Of a stretch of 64,000 bases of DNA, positions 43,801-52,144 are shown piece by piece. Each line of letters begins with the position of its first letter. Within the stretch, counting starts at the first letter, position 1. The stretch covers positions 186,001 to 250,000 of the forward strand of contig JAEPQB010000004.1 of assembly GCA_017640725.1 (NCBI GenBank). Reading direction: 5' to 3'. Origin of the DNA: Kordiimonadaceae bacterium (lineage in GTDB: Bacteria; Pseudomonadota; Alphaproteobacteria; Sphingomonadales; Kordiimonadaceae). Position numbers and translations under genes: made by a program. The notes beneath the pieces were generated by a model, which was not told the DNA's origin, did not search any database, and was given only the letters and a program-made list of their open reading frames with translations.

Positions 43801-46125
43801 ATGGGCGATTACAATGTATGCGCCTCACGTCAGGGCCGCGCCCGCGGCCACATGCTGAAAACAAGTGTGTCACTGATTGCACTATCAGCTATTTCTTTAC
43901 CCGCTTTGGCGCAGAATGATGACAATGTCATCGAAGAAGTCATTGTGACGGCGCAAAAACGGGCGCAGTCAGTGCAAGATGTGCCAATCGCTATCTCGGC
44001 ATTTGATGCTGCCTTTACGAAACGCACCAATCTGGATGACGTGAAGGACCTTGTTAAGTTCACACCAGGTCTTGCGGGTGATAGTAAAGATAGCTTCATC
44101 GACTTAATCAGCATTCGTGGCATTCTCACCAATGACTTTGGTGTAGGTGGTGATCCATCGGTCGCGATCTTCAAAAACGGTTTCTATCAGGGGCGGAACG
44201 GTGTTGCCGTGTCTTCCTTGTTCGACATGGAACGGTCTGAAGTGCTGCGCGGCCCACAAGGCTTCCTGTTTGGTCGCAACGCTATCGGTGGCGCGATCAA
44301 TATGTTCACGGCTAAACCGAATTTCGACAAAAACAGTGGTTATGTTGAAGCCGGCTTTGGCGAGCGCAGCATCATGGAGTTCGAGGGCGCCTTTAACTCG
44401 GTACTTGCTGACAATCTGGCCTTGCGGGTGGCAGGTTATCACAGCGAAGAAGACGGGTATGTGGACAATTTCGCCCGTCCTGAAGCTGATCGGCAGATTG
44501 CCCACAATAAGTCAGCGTTTCGGGCTACACTCGCCTATCAAGGCGAGAAGGTGGATGCCTGGGCGTCTATTGAGTACGAAAACCGTGACCAAAGCGGCAC
44601 GATTTACCGCGCCATTGAAGATGACGTGATTTTCCCTTTCCTGGTCGACAATGTGGAAGGCGTGACCAATCGCGGCAACTTGCGTGACACGGACAGTAAC
44701 CAGGCCCTTGGTGAATTCGACAATGGTGAGATCTGGTCGTTCAATGGTCAGATTGATGTAGACCTTGGTTTTGCTACGCTCACATCGCTGACTGGCTACA
44801 AAACCCATACTTACGATTATGCGGAAGACTTTGATGGCCTTCCAATTTCTGTGAATGATTACCAGCAAGATCAGGACGGCAACTATTTCGAGCAAGAGTT
44901 GCGCCTTGTGGGCGACACAGATGGTCCGCTCAGCTGGTATGCAGGTGTCTCCTACTACCGCGAGGACATAGATGCACTGTTCACGCAGCGTATCGACGAA
45001 GAAGTAATTTGCGGGGCTTACTATTATTACACTTGCGCCGATTTGTTCGCCTATTGGGAATACCCGGAGTTTACGCCTAGCCCCAACGAACTGACTGAAA
45101 GCAACCGTGTTCGCGGTGACTTCGAAGGGTGGGGCGCTTACCTGGACCTTAACTATGCGGTGAATGACCGGCTCGAAGTCGGCGTTGGCCTGCGCTATAC
45201 CTATGACAAAAAAGACATGGAAATTAATGTCTTGCCGGTTGATAGCGAACTGGGGCCTTTCTATATCTTCGGCATAACGACCGACGGTTTCGTTCGAAGT
45301 GAATCCAGCTGGGATGATGTGACACCGCGCTTCGTAGCGCGCTATCACGCCAGCGAAGAATGGACGCTGTATGGTAGTGTAACGCGCGGATACAAGTCTG
45401 GTGGATTTGGTAGTTTTGCTATTGTTCCGGGGCCTGCGGGTGTTGACGATGACGCTGTGGTTCTCCCGGGTGCTTCACTCAACGAATTTGATCCGGAAAC
45501 TGTCTGGTCTTATGAAGTGGGCGCCAAGGGTGACCTGTTTGACAGTCGCTTGAGGCTCGATATCGCTGCTTACCATTATGTTTACAAAGACCTGCAGCTG
45601 AGTTTCTTTGATAACGGCACCCGTGTCGTAAACATTGGTAAAGTCGAAGCCTTTGGCCTTGAAGCAAGTGCACAAGCCGTATTGAGCGACCATTTTGATC
45701 TCTATCTGACAGGCACATTCAATGATACTGAAGTGTCGGACGCAGAAGACCTGTTCCCGGGCAGCACAGGCAATCAGCTTGCTGATGTGCCGCGTTGGGT
45801 AACGTCAGGTGTGCTTACGTACCACACGCCCATTGGGGATGATGGTGAGCTAAACGTCAATGTCGATTGGCGGGCGCAAACCAGCATGTTTGGTGGCATT
45901 GAGAATATTGAGGCTGCTCGCAACCCCGGATGGTCTGACTTTAGCTTCCGGGCTGCTTATGTAGCTGATGCGGGTTGGTCCGTAACGGCGTATGTCGAAA
46001 ATATTTTTGATAAAGTCTATTTTGACGCCACAAATGAAGGGGGAGCCGTTCAGCCTCACACCTTCTTCGGGGTCAGTAGACCAAGAACCTTTGGCGTTCG
46101 ATTGCGATACGCCTTCGGGGAATAG
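43801..46125 (+). CDS. TonB-dependent receptor
   Basis: 774-residue outer-membrane receptor. A long N-terminal stretch leads into a signal peptide (SLIALSAISLPALAQ), then the TonB box region EEVIVTAQKR, the plug domain (ISIRGILTNDFGVGGDPSV to RSEVLRGPQGFLFGRNAIGGAINM) and a 22-strand-type barrel ending FGVRLRYAFGE. It resembles Sphingomonad and Kordiimonad-type FecA/BtuB-like receptors of unknown substrate. ATG 43801 has GGAGGA 5 nt upstream and is clearly preferred; ATG 43852 is another possible start. Its place among polyamine genes suggests uptake of a related compound. Confidence 0.92.
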   Translation: MGDYNVCASRQGRARGHMLKTSVSLIALSAISLPALAQNDDNVIEEVIVTAQKRAQSVQDVPIAISAFDAAFTKRTNLDDVKDLVKFTPGLAGDSKDSFIDLISIRGILTNDFGVGGDPSVAIFKNGFYQGRNGVAVSSLFDMERSEVLRGPQGFLFGRNAIGGAINMFTAKPNFDKNSGYVEAGFGERSIMEFEGAFNSVLADNLALRVAGYHSEEDGYVDNFARPEADRQIAHNKSAFRATLAYQGEKVDAWASIEYENRDQSGTIYRAIEDDVIFPFLVDNVEGVTNRGNLRDTDSNQALGEFDNGEIWSFNGQIDVDLGFATLTSLTGYKTHTYDYAEDFDGLPISVNDYQQDQDGNYFEQELRLVGDTDGPLSWYAGVSYYREDIDALFTQRIDEEVICGAYYYYTCADLFAYWEYPEFTPSPNELTESNRVRGDFEGWGAYLDLNYAVNDRLEVGVGLRYTYDKKDMEINVLPVDSELGPFYIFGITTDGFVRSESSWDDVTPRFVARYHASEEWTLYGSVTRGYKSGGFGSFAIVPGPAGVDDDAVVLPGASLNEFDPETVWSYEVGAKGDLFDSRLRLDIAAYHYVYKDLQLSFFDNGTRVVNIGKVEAFGLEASAQAVLSDHFDLYLTGTFNDTEVSDAEDLFPGSTGNQLADVPRWVTSGVLTYHTPIGDDGELNVNVDWRAQTSMFGGIENIEAARNPGWSDFSFRAAYVADAGWSVTAYVENIFDKVYFDATNEGGAVQPHTFFGVSRPRTFGVRLRYAFGE

Positions 46126-46135
46126 TAAATAACAA

Positions 46136-46160
46136 GAGCCAGCCTAATTGGGGCTGGCTC
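46136..46160 (+). terminator. Hairpin after the TonB receptor gene
   Basis: GAGCCAGCC (46136-46144) pairs perfectly with GGCTGGCTC (46152-46160) around a 7-nt loop, but no T-run follows (AAGTCTTTGG). It may slow transcription or protect the mRNA end rather than fully terminate before the aminotransferase gene. Confidence 0.5.
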
Positions 46161-46191
46161 AAGTCTTTGGGAAGAAGTTTGGAGACCCGCA

Positions 46192-47517
46192 ATGGCAAAT
46201 GATATGCGGCGCATTAATGACGACATGGCGGCTTACTGGATGCCGTTTACCCCTAACAAGGTGTTTAAAGCGAACCCGCGTCTGTTGGAGAGCGCTGACG
46301 GGCTTTATTACACGTCTACCGATGGCAGGCAGGTGTTTGACGGCTCGTCTGGCCTTTGGTGCTGCGCGCTCGGTCACAATCAGACCAAGATTGTTGAAGC
46401 AATCCGCGAGCAGGCTGGAAAACTGGATTACGCCACATCATTTGGCTACGGGCACCCGGCTGCATTTGAACTTGCAAATATTCTGGCCGCAAAAATGCCC
46501 GGCGACCTCAACCATATATTCTATACCAACAGCGGTTCAGAGTCTGTCGAAACGGCACTCAAAATCGCACTGGCGTATCATCGCATGCGTGGGGACGGCC
46601 AGCGGGTGCGGTTGATTGGTCGTGAGGGTGGTTACCACGGCGTTGGCTTTGGCGGTATCAGTGTTGGCGGTATGGTCAATAACCGCAAATACTTTGGTGC
46701 CTTGTTGCCCGGTGTTGATCATATGCCTTTGCCATATGATGCGCGCATGCATCGCTCGGTCGGTCAGCCTGAAGAGGGCGCGGAGTATGCCGATGAGCTA
46801 GAGAAAATTCTCACGCTCCATGACCCATCCACAGTTGCGGCGGTGATCGTTGAGCCTGTCGCTGGTTCAAACGGTGTGTTTGTACCGCCTAAGGGCTATT
46901 TGGAGCGACTGAGGGAAATCACCAAAAAGCATGGCATACTTTTGATTTTTGATGAGGTGATCACTGGTTTTGGCCGCCTTGGCTACACAACGGCCGCAGA
47001 AAGGTTTGGCATTGAGCCTGATTTGATCACCACTGCAAAAGCGCTGAACAACGGCACAGTGCCCATGGGTGCGGTTGCTGTGCACAGTGATATCTACGGC
47101 ACCTTCATGGATGAAGGTGGTGAAGGTGTGGAGTTTTTCCACGGATATACTTATTCCGCACACCCACTTGCTGTCGCGGCAGCCAAAGCAACGCAAGAGC
47201 TTTATGATGAACTGGATGCCAACGCCAACGTGCGTGAACTTGAGGGCTATTTTGGTGAAGCCATGCATCATATCGCAAAAGCTGATGTGATTAATGATGT
47301 GCGGCATCTCGGGTTTATGGCGGCGCTGACGTTTGATCAGATAGATGGAAAGCCGATGAGCCGATCATCACAGATTTTTGCGCGGGCGTTCGAGAACGGA
47401 CTTAAAGTTCGTCTGTCGAGTGACCATGTCGCCATTGCACCACCTATCATTAGCCAAAAATCTGACATTGATCTGATTGTAGATCGCATGGAAAAAACCA
47501 TATCTGATGTTGGATAA
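46192..47517 (+). CDS. Class III omega-aminotransferase (beta-alanine/putrescine--pyruvate type)
   Basis: 441-residue PLP enzyme of the omega-amino acid:pyruvate aminotransferase family. Marks are AYWMPFTPNKVFKANPRLL at the start, YTNSGSESVETALKIA, LIFDEVITGFGRLGYTTAAERFGIEPDLI, and the PLP lysine in TTAKALNNGTVPMGAV. FFHGYTYSAHPLA is also typical. Substrates could be putrescine, beta-alanine or GABA, all fitting the nearby puu genes. GGAG lies 8 nt before ATG 46192. Confidence 0.88.
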   Translation: MANDMRRINDDMAAYWMPFTPNKVFKANPRLLESADGLYYTSTDGRQVFDGSSGLWCCALGHNQTKIVEAIREQAGKLDYATSFGYGHPAAFELANILAAKMPGDLNHIFYTNSGSESVETALKIALAYHRMRGDGQRVRLIGREGGYHGVGFGGISVGGMVNNRKYFGALLPGVDHMPLPYDARMHRSVGQPEEGAEYADELEKILTLHDPSTVAAVIVEPVAGSNGVFVPPKGYLERLREITKKHGILLIFDEVITGFGRLGYTTAAERFGIEPDLITTAKALNNGTVPMGAVAVHSDIYGTFMDEGGEGVEFFHGYTYSAHPLAVAAAKATQELYDELDANANVRELEGYFGEAMHHIAKADVINDVRHLGFMAALTFDQIDGKPMSRSSQIFARAFENGLKVRLSSDHVAIAPPIISQKSDIDLIVDRMEKTISDVG

Positions 47518-47540
47518 AAACTGGCGGGTTAAACCAAACA

Positions 47541-47795
47541 GTGAATCAGACAGCGAAAAAAATCATGCCGCCCAGTCGAATAGGGCGGGTCATCGTCGGC
47601 ATTTTGCTGATAATCGGCGGTATTCTTGGATTTTTACCGGTCTTGGGGTTTTGGATGATCCCTTTGGGCTTTGTTGTATTGTCTGTCGACTTTCCCTTCA
47701 TTCGGCGACGTAGACGCCGTGCAGAAGTAAAACTGGGCCGCTGGTGGCGTACCCAAAAACAAAAACGCGCGAACAAAAGGAAGAAACAGGAATGA
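47541..47795 (+). CDS. Small two-helix membrane protein with basic C-terminus
   Basis: 84 residues with two close hydrophobic helices (IGRVIVGILLIIGGILGFLPVLG and FWMIPLGFVVLSVDFPF) and then a strongly basic tail (RRRRRRAEVKLGRWWR up to KKQE). I recall similar short alphaproteobacterial proteins of the PGPGW-like type; function unknown. The start is either GTG 47541 or ATG 47565. Its stop overlaps the dehydratase start by 4 nt, and it lies 23 nt after the aminotransferase, so it is part of that transcript. Confidence 0.7.
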   Translation: MNQTAKKIMPPSRIGRVIVGILLIIGGILGFLPVLGFWMIPLGFVVLSVDFPFIRRRRRRAEVKLGRWWRTQKQKRANKRKKQE

Positions 47796-48775
47796 CACTG
47801 GCCATTTCTATTGATGATGTGAAATCCGCAGCTGAGCAAATTGAGGGCGTTGTGGCGCGGACGCCGCTCATCGAAAATATTGCGTTGAACAAACTTGCTG
47901 GTGGGCGCGTATTCATCAAACCGGAATGTTTGCAACACACGGGGTCGTTTAAGTTTCGCGGGGCCTACAATCGGCTTTCACGCCTTTCAGACGAGGAAAA
48001 AGCGCGAGGTGTTCTCGCATTTTCAAGCGGTAATCACGCGCAAGGTGTTGCGCGGGCTGCAGAGCTTCTGGGCATCGACGCAACAATCGTAATGCCCGAA
48101 GACGCGCCAGCACTTAAGCTGGAGGCCACCAAAGGATACGGCGCCAAAGTCGTTTTGTACGATCGCTACAATGAAGACCGGGAAGAAGTAGCAAATCGTG
48201 TTGCAGGGGATAGTGGCGTAACCGTAGTGCCGCCATACAATGACTCGTTTATCATGGCCGGGCAGGGCACCTCTGCTCTTGAAGTGGCGGAAGACTTGAA
48301 CGTACTGGGTATTACACCTGATCAAGCGCTCGTTTGCTGTGGCGGCGGAGGATTGGCGTCGGGCAGTTTCACCGTTTACAGGCATTATTTCCCGGACATG
48401 CAGGGATATGCAGTAGAACCCGAGGCCTTTGATGACGTCGCTCGCTCGCTTGAAAGCGGCAATATCGAATCTGTCGATTTCGGCGCCCGGTCTATATGTG
48501 ACGCCCTCCTGACGCCAAGCCCAGGCACCTTGACGTTTCCAGTATTGCAAGAAGCGGGAGCGAAAGGGCTTACCATCAGCGATGACGAAGCACGCAGGGC
48601 TGTGGCGTTCGCAAGCAACATGTTGAAAGTGACGGCGGAACCAGGCGGGGCAGCGGCCCTTGCCGCCTTGCTGGCTGGAAAAGTCGAAACCAAAGACCGT
48701 GTTACAGTGTGCATAATATCTGGTGGCAATATTGCACCTGAATTGCTGAAGCAATGTTTGGAAGATTTTTCATAG
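47792..48775 (+). CDS. Threonine/serine dehydratase (PLP fold type II)
   Basis: 327-residue enzyme that deaminates serine or threonine to 2-keto acids. The PLP lysine is in GSFKFRGAYNRLS, and SSGNHAQGVARAAELLG and the phosphate loop CGGGGLASG are present. It lacks the C-terminal ACT regulatory domain of biosynthetic IlvA, so it is the short catabolic or racemase-like type. ATG 47792 overlaps the previous stop (ATGA). The gene ends the aminotransferase run. Confidence 0.9.
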   Translation: MTLAISIDDVKSAAEQIEGVVARTPLIENIALNKLAGGRVFIKPECLQHTGSFKFRGAYNRLSRLSDEEKARGVLAFSSGNHAQGVARAAELLGIDATIVMPEDAPALKLEATKGYGAKVVLYDRYNEDREEVANRVAGDSGVTVVPPYNDSFIMAGQGTSALEVAEDLNVLGITPDQALVCCGGGGLASGSFTVYRHYFPDMQGYAVEPEAFDDVARSLESGNIESVDFGARSICDALLTPSPGTLTFPVLQEAGAKGLTISDDEARRAVAFASNMLKVTAEPGGAAALAALLAGKVETKDRVTVCIISGGNIAPELLKQCLEDFS

Positions 48776-48879
48776 TTTCCAACGATCAGCACAGATTTCA
48801 GTCTTGGCGGCACGCAAAGCTTGCGCTATAGAATGAGCAAATTATTGGCTAGGGCCAAACATCAGAGGGGCATTTTGCT

Positions 48880-48996
48880 GTGAGCATGGAAATTGATGAA
48901 CAGAAAACCACCTATGACGGCTTCATTCGTTACAGTGTGCGTTCCGTTGTAGCTATTATTGCTGTTTTGGTTCTTATGGCGATTTTTGTCGCATAA
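48880..48996 (+). CDS. aa3-type cytochrome c oxidase subunit IV
   Basis: 38-residue protein too short for routine gene listing. The polar start and TTYDGFIRYSVRS lead into one transmembrane helix (VVAIIAVLVLMAIFVA). This is the exact plan of the alphaproteobacterial CoxIV family, a single-helix subunit of aa3 oxidase whose hallmark is TYxGF before the helix. GTG 48880 has AGAGGGG 9 nt upstream; ATG 48886 is an alternative. As is common, it is not next to the cox genes. A bidirectional terminator follows. Confidence 0.88.
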   Translation: MSMEIDEQKTTYDGFIRYSVRSVVAIIAVLVLMAIFVA

Positions 48997-49040
48997 CCTT
49001 GGCGGGTTGCACTGAATAACAGTGCGTCAGAATCAAAAAA

Positions 49041-49064
49041 GCGTCCCATTGGGACGCTTTTTTT
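49041..49064. terminator. Bidirectional Rho-independent terminator
   Basis: GCGTCCC (49041-49047) pairs with GGGACGC (49051-49057). Six or more A precede it and seven T follow, so it can end both the coxIV-like gene and the convergent hspQ gene. Confidence 0.88.
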
Positions 49065-49085
49065 GTGTTTGCTGCTGCGCTTGGC

Positions 49086-49430
49086 TTAGTGCTTTGGGAA
49101 AGACCTGAGCTGATAACGCCCGTCTTTCAAGTCCCCAAACAATTCCGGCACATCTGGGTGATTGACGGGTTCGTCTGTGACATCAGGCACCAAATTCTGC
49201 TGCGAAACGTAAGCCTCATAGGAAGATTCATCATTTTCCGCGAAAAGATGATAGAAAGGCTGCGCCTTCTCAGGGCGAATTTCAGCCGGAATGCTTTCCC
49301 ACCATTCATCGGAATTGGCAAACTCAGGATCCACGTCAAAAATTACCCCCCGAAACGGGAAATATTTGTGCCGCACAACCTGGCCAATATTGTAAATGGG
49401 CGTTTTTGAAACTCGCATCTCGGGGTTCAT
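49086..49430 (-). CDS. hspQ: HspQ / YccV-like heat-shock protein
   Basis: 114-residue protein of the HspQ (YccV, hemimethylated-DNA-binding) family. The core YNIGQVVRHKYFPFRGVIFDVDPEFANSDEWWESIP, then QPFYHLFAENDESSYEAYVSQQNLVPD, is diagnostic. In E. coli HspQ affects DnaA stability and acts as a Lon-linked specificity factor. AAGGAG lies 7 nt before ATG 49430. No heat-shock promoter could be recognised upstream. The 257-nt region 49431-49687 beyond it holds a perfect palindrome ATTTCCGGAAAT (49554-49565) and no other gene. Confidence 0.93.
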   Translation of the reverse strand: MNPEMRVSKTPIYNIGQVVRHKYFPFRGVIFDVDPEFANSDEWWESIPAEIRPEKAQPFYHLFAENDESSYEAYVSQQNLVPDVTDEPVNHPDVPELFGDLKDGRYQLRSFPKH

Positions 49431-49687
49431 AGCTTACTCCTTAGCACCCGGTGAGATAGGCGCGACGGGACGGTTTGTCAATCGTTCCTCTCAACATCGT
49501 GTTTTGAATTTTCATGGGTCTGCACCATATTGGGAAAAACAGCTCACATAACCATTTCCGGAAATCAGAAAAGTCAGTGAAAGCATAGGTTTCCGGCGGG
49601 TAGCATGACGAGTGCTTAAAGTCCTGTTCTTAAAACCGTCATGAAAAGGCAATTAAAATGTCCGCTTTCACGCATACATAGTGCCGT

Positions 49688-49912
49688 ATGAAAGAGACAA
49701 AATTTGGAACAATAAGAATGAACGATTCGATCAATCATGAAGGCTTGAAGCGCCTTGTCGACTATGAACTATCGCGTTTGGATGAGAACGATCCAGCTGA
49801 AGCGCGGCGCATCCTTGAAGGCAAAGTAGGTGCTTACGACGTTGATGGTTCAGCCATTACAGCTGGCATAAACGGATATTATTCCCGCGTTACCTGTACT
49901 TTGGAGCACTAA
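49688..49912 (+). CDS. Small hypothetical protein
   Basis: 74 residues, no transmembrane helix, predicted mainly helical (NHEGLKRLVDYELSRLDENDPAEARRILEGKVGAY). I recognise no family. ATG 49718 may be the true start because GGAA lies about 9 nt upstream, while ATG 49688 has no ribosome site. A perfect 8-bp inverted repeat (GGAGCACT/AGTGCTCC, 49903-49926) overlaps the stop. It lacks a T-run but may mark the transcript end. It converges with the DUF4170 gene. Confidence 0.5.
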   Translation: MKETKFGTIRMNDSINHEGLKRLVDYELSRLDENDPAEARRILEGKVGAYDVDGSAITAGINGYYSRVTCTLEH

Positions 49913-49942
49913 AAAACCAGTGCTCCTAAGCGATCGGGAACG

Positions 49943-50164
49943 CTACGCCTCAGGCTCAAGAAGTTTGTGCAAGTGCACAACAACGTACTTAGTCATCGCG
50001 TCATCAACATTAGCCTGACTTACACGGCGCCAAGCATTTTCTGCTTCTTCGTAGCTGCCGTAAATGCCAACCAAGTCGACTTTATCAAGATCTCTGAAAG
50101 TCAAAGACTGTGGGTCTTCCACTTGTCCACCAAACACAAGATGCAGAAGTTGCTTGTCGGCCAT
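49943..50164 (-). CDS. DUF4170-family protein
   Basis: 73-residue protein matching the alphaproteobacterial DUF4170 family: LLHLVFGGQVEDPQSLTFRDL, then DLVGIYGSYEEAENAWRRVSQ and AMTKYVVVHLHKLLEPEA. Function is unknown. Its start, with AGGAAAC upstream, faces away from the GcvR-like gene, so the 140-nt region 50165-50304 is a divergent promoter region. Confidence 0.85.
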   Translation of the reverse strand: MADKQLLHLVFGGQVEDPQSLTFRDLDKVDLVGIYGSYEEAENAWRRVSQANVDDAMTKYVVVHLHKLLEPEA

Positions 50165-50304
50165 GGCAATGTTTCCTATTCAGTAACTGACGGCACGGAA
50201 TTGATTTCATTGTGCGCTGTCGTTGTTGTCGAGCGGCGCCTATGTAACAAATTCCGCGTAAAACGCCACCTTTTTCTGTCATTTCCTTGGGGAAGTTAAT
50301 TTCG

Positions 50305-50838
50305 ATGGCTCAGCAAGAAAACTATCTAATCTCAATTGTGGGCAAAGACAGCGTTGGTGTTATCTCTGCTGTTTCCAGCTATCTGTTTGATATTGGGGCA
50401 AATTTGGCGGACAGCTCTTATGCCGTGCTTGGGGAAGGGTTCGAGTTTTCAGCAATCGCTGCATTTGTTGCAGTTCAGGATACAAGCGAAATTACGGCTG
50501 GTCTGAGTGAATTGGAGTTATTAGCCGGAGCGCGCATCGAGGTTTCACCCTTTGATTTTGCAACGGCGCGAGGGGAGACAGCAACGATCTCTCACACCGT
50601 TGAAATCACAGGTGGCGACAGGCCAGGTCTTGTCGCCAGAATTTCCGAGGTGCTTGTGGATTATGACGCCAATATTGTTCGCATGAGCAGCAAGCGTCAT
50701 GTGGATGCGGATGGTGAAGCCCATTATCGTACGCGATTTGCCATAAGTGTTTCTGACGAACGAAAAACTGCACTTGAGGCTGCGCTCGTTAACACAGCGG
50801 GCAGCCTGCGCTTGGTGTGTACGGTTGAACCGGTATGA
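50305..50838 (+). CDS. ACT-domain protein, GcvR-like
   Basis: 177 residues made of two ACT domains in tandem: YLISIVGKDSVGVISAVSSYLFDIGANLADS (about 7-80) and HTVEITGGDRPGLVARISEVLVDYDANIV (about 95-170). This is the layout of GcvR, which represses the glycine cleavage genes through GcvA in E. coli; the role here is inferred. ATG 50305 is used, and an in-frame start at 50287 lies over the ribosome site. The stop lies inside a terminator for the opposing gene. Confidence 0.8.
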   Translation: MAQQENYLISIVGKDSVGVISAVSSYLFDIGANLADSSYAVLGEGFEFSAIAAFVAVQDTSEITAGLSELELLAGARIEVSPFDFATARGETATISHTVEITGGDRPGLVARISEVLVDYDANIVRMSSKRHVDADGEAHYRTRFAISVSDERKTALEAALVNTAGSLRLVCTVEPV

Positions 50839-50861
50839 AAAAAGGCGCCACGTGGCGCCTT
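50838..50861 (-). terminator. Terminator for the MlaC gene
   Basis: A 20-bp perfect palindrome AAGGCGCC-ACGT-GGCGCCTT (50842-50861 with loop ACGT). On the minus strand it runs into six T (A-run at 50838-50843). Confidence 0.75.
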
Positions 50862-50881
50862 AAATTATTATATACAAGAAT

Positions 50882-51493
50882 TTAGCTCTCGGTCACTGAT
50901 TGCTCTTTGAGCCAGTCAATCAATCCATCAAGCCCCACATCTTTAACCTTCGCGCCAAAAACATCGCGGTTTGTAATCATCAGGTTGATGCCTTCAAACT
51001 CCAGATTAACAATCTGAAATTTGCCGCCGCTTTTGCGAATGCGCCAGTCCGCCAAAATAGGGGCACCGTCGTCCCGCTGCACTTCGGTGCGCACAAACAC
51101 ATGACCGTTGCGGCCAGAGGCTGGTTTGGTGCCAACAACTTCCAGTTCGCGGAAGCCGATTTGTGTCATGCGCTTATCAAATTCATAAACGATGTAATCA
51201 CTCATCGCCTGCATATAGCGGGTGCGCTGGTCGGCGGTCGCGGTGCGGAAGTGACGGCCAAGCATGCCGCGGGCAAGCAGATTAATGTCAGTTGCCTGCT
51301 CAAAAATTTGGCGGAAAGCAATGGTGCGTTCGGCTTCGGTAAGTTTACTGTCGCTCCATACGGCGATGGTTTCGCTCGCAAGGCCCTCAACAAATTCGAT
51401 CGCACCGCGCGTATCATCAACCGCTTTGTCTTGTGCAAATGCCGGCACACAGAAGACCAGCAGCACAGTTAGAAAACTCGTAATTTTTTTCAT
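50882..51493 (-). CDS. MlaC/Ttg2D-family periplasmic phospholipid-binding protein
   Basis: 203 residues with a signal peptide (FLTVLLVFCVPAFA). The MlaC fold is recognised by FRQIFEQATDINLLARGMLGRHFRTATADQRTRY, then FVRTEVQRDDGAPILADWRIRKSGGKFQIVNLEFEGINLM. MlaC carries phospholipids between the outer and inner membrane in the Mla pathway, and hopanoid-linked homologues (HpnM) look alike. No MlaABDEF genes are in the window. GAGAG precedes ATG 51493. It lies 35 nt after the cytochrome c gene with a hairpin between. Confidence 0.87.
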   Translation of the reverse strand: MKKITSFLTVLLVFCVPAFAQDKAVDDTRGAIEFVEGLASETIAVWSDSKLTEAERTIAFRQIFEQATDINLLARGMLGRHFRTATADQRTRYMQAMSDYIVYEFDKRMTQIGFRELEVVGTKPASGRNGHVFVRTEVQRDDGAPILADWRIRKSGGKFQIVNLEFEGINLMITNRDVFGAKVKDVGLDGLIDWLKEQSVTES

Positions 51494-51520
51494 TGTATTC
51501 TCTCGTCGCTGTCGATTGGC

Positions 51521-51542
51521 AAAAGCCGCTATTCAGCGGCTT
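51521..51542 (-). terminator. Weak terminator over the cytochrome c stop codon
   Basis: AAGCCGCT (51523-51530) pairs with AGCGGCTT (51535-51542). On the minus strand only four T follow, so readthrough to mlaC is likely. Confidence 0.45.
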
Positions 51543-51960
51543 CTACTGTGGCTTCACGAAGGTAAGCCATAAGGTCTTTACGGTCTTGCTCTTTGCGCAG
51601 ACCAGCAAAAGACATTTTGTTGCCAGGCAAGAATGTGCGTGGCTGTGCAAGCCAATCATTCAAATTCTGCTCTGTCCAAACGAAATCGGCCTCCTGCAAG
51701 GCTTTCGAATATTTAAAGCCGTCACGGGACCCAGCTTGGCGCCCAAACAGGCTGTCAAGGTTTGGCCCAATGCGCCGACGTGCGGTTGCCGTCAGGTTGT
51801 GGCAGGCCTTGCAACGGTTAAACAGGCGCTGGCCTTTGGTCGCATCACCTTGTGCCGAAATCGTTGTGTCTGCCGGATCAGCGTTAGCTGCGGGGAGGGC
51901 AGTCATCAAAGGTGTAGCTGTCAGCGCAATCAAAAGCGCAGTTTTAGAAAGAAAAGTCAT
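51529..51960 (-). CDS. Periplasmic class I cytochrome c
   Basis: 143 residues with a signal peptide ending near ALPAANA. One haem site is CKACH in GQRLFNRCKACHNLTATARRRIGPNL. The sixth ligand Met is in PGNKMSFAGL near the C-terminus. The spacing and the KYSKAL and DLMAYLREAT segments fit the c550/c2-like soluble electron carriers of Alphaproteobacteria. GGAG lies 6 nt before ATG 51960. A stable hairpin (51985-52004) lies in its leader. Confidence 0.9.
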   Translation of the reverse strand: MTFLSKTALLIALTATPLMTALPAANADPADTTISAQGDATKGQRLFNRCKACHNLTATARRRIGPNLDSLFGRQAGSRDGFKYSKALQEADFVWTEQNLNDWLAQPRTFLPGNKMSFAGLRKEQDRKDLMAYLREATVEAAE

Positions 51961-52099
51961 CCATCACTCCAGTTTCAGTCTACCGGCGGTTCCAATGAAC
52001 CGCCACAATGGGCTCGGTCTCCTGAACCCTTGCTGAACATACTGACCGCTGACCTGGGGGTCGATTTCACATTCGGTCGCATGTCGTTGCGTAGTTATC

Positions 52100-52117
52100 A
52101 GCCCGGCGTACCGGGCT
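52100..52117 (-). terminator. Hairpin after the AGCS symporter gene
   Basis: AGCCCGG and CCGGGCT arms (52100-52106, 52111-52117) around CGTA, 28 nt beyond the symporter stop. No T-run follows on the minus strand, so termination is uncertain. Confidence 0.4.
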
Positions 52118-52144
52118 TCATTGATCTATTACGGATTCGCGACC

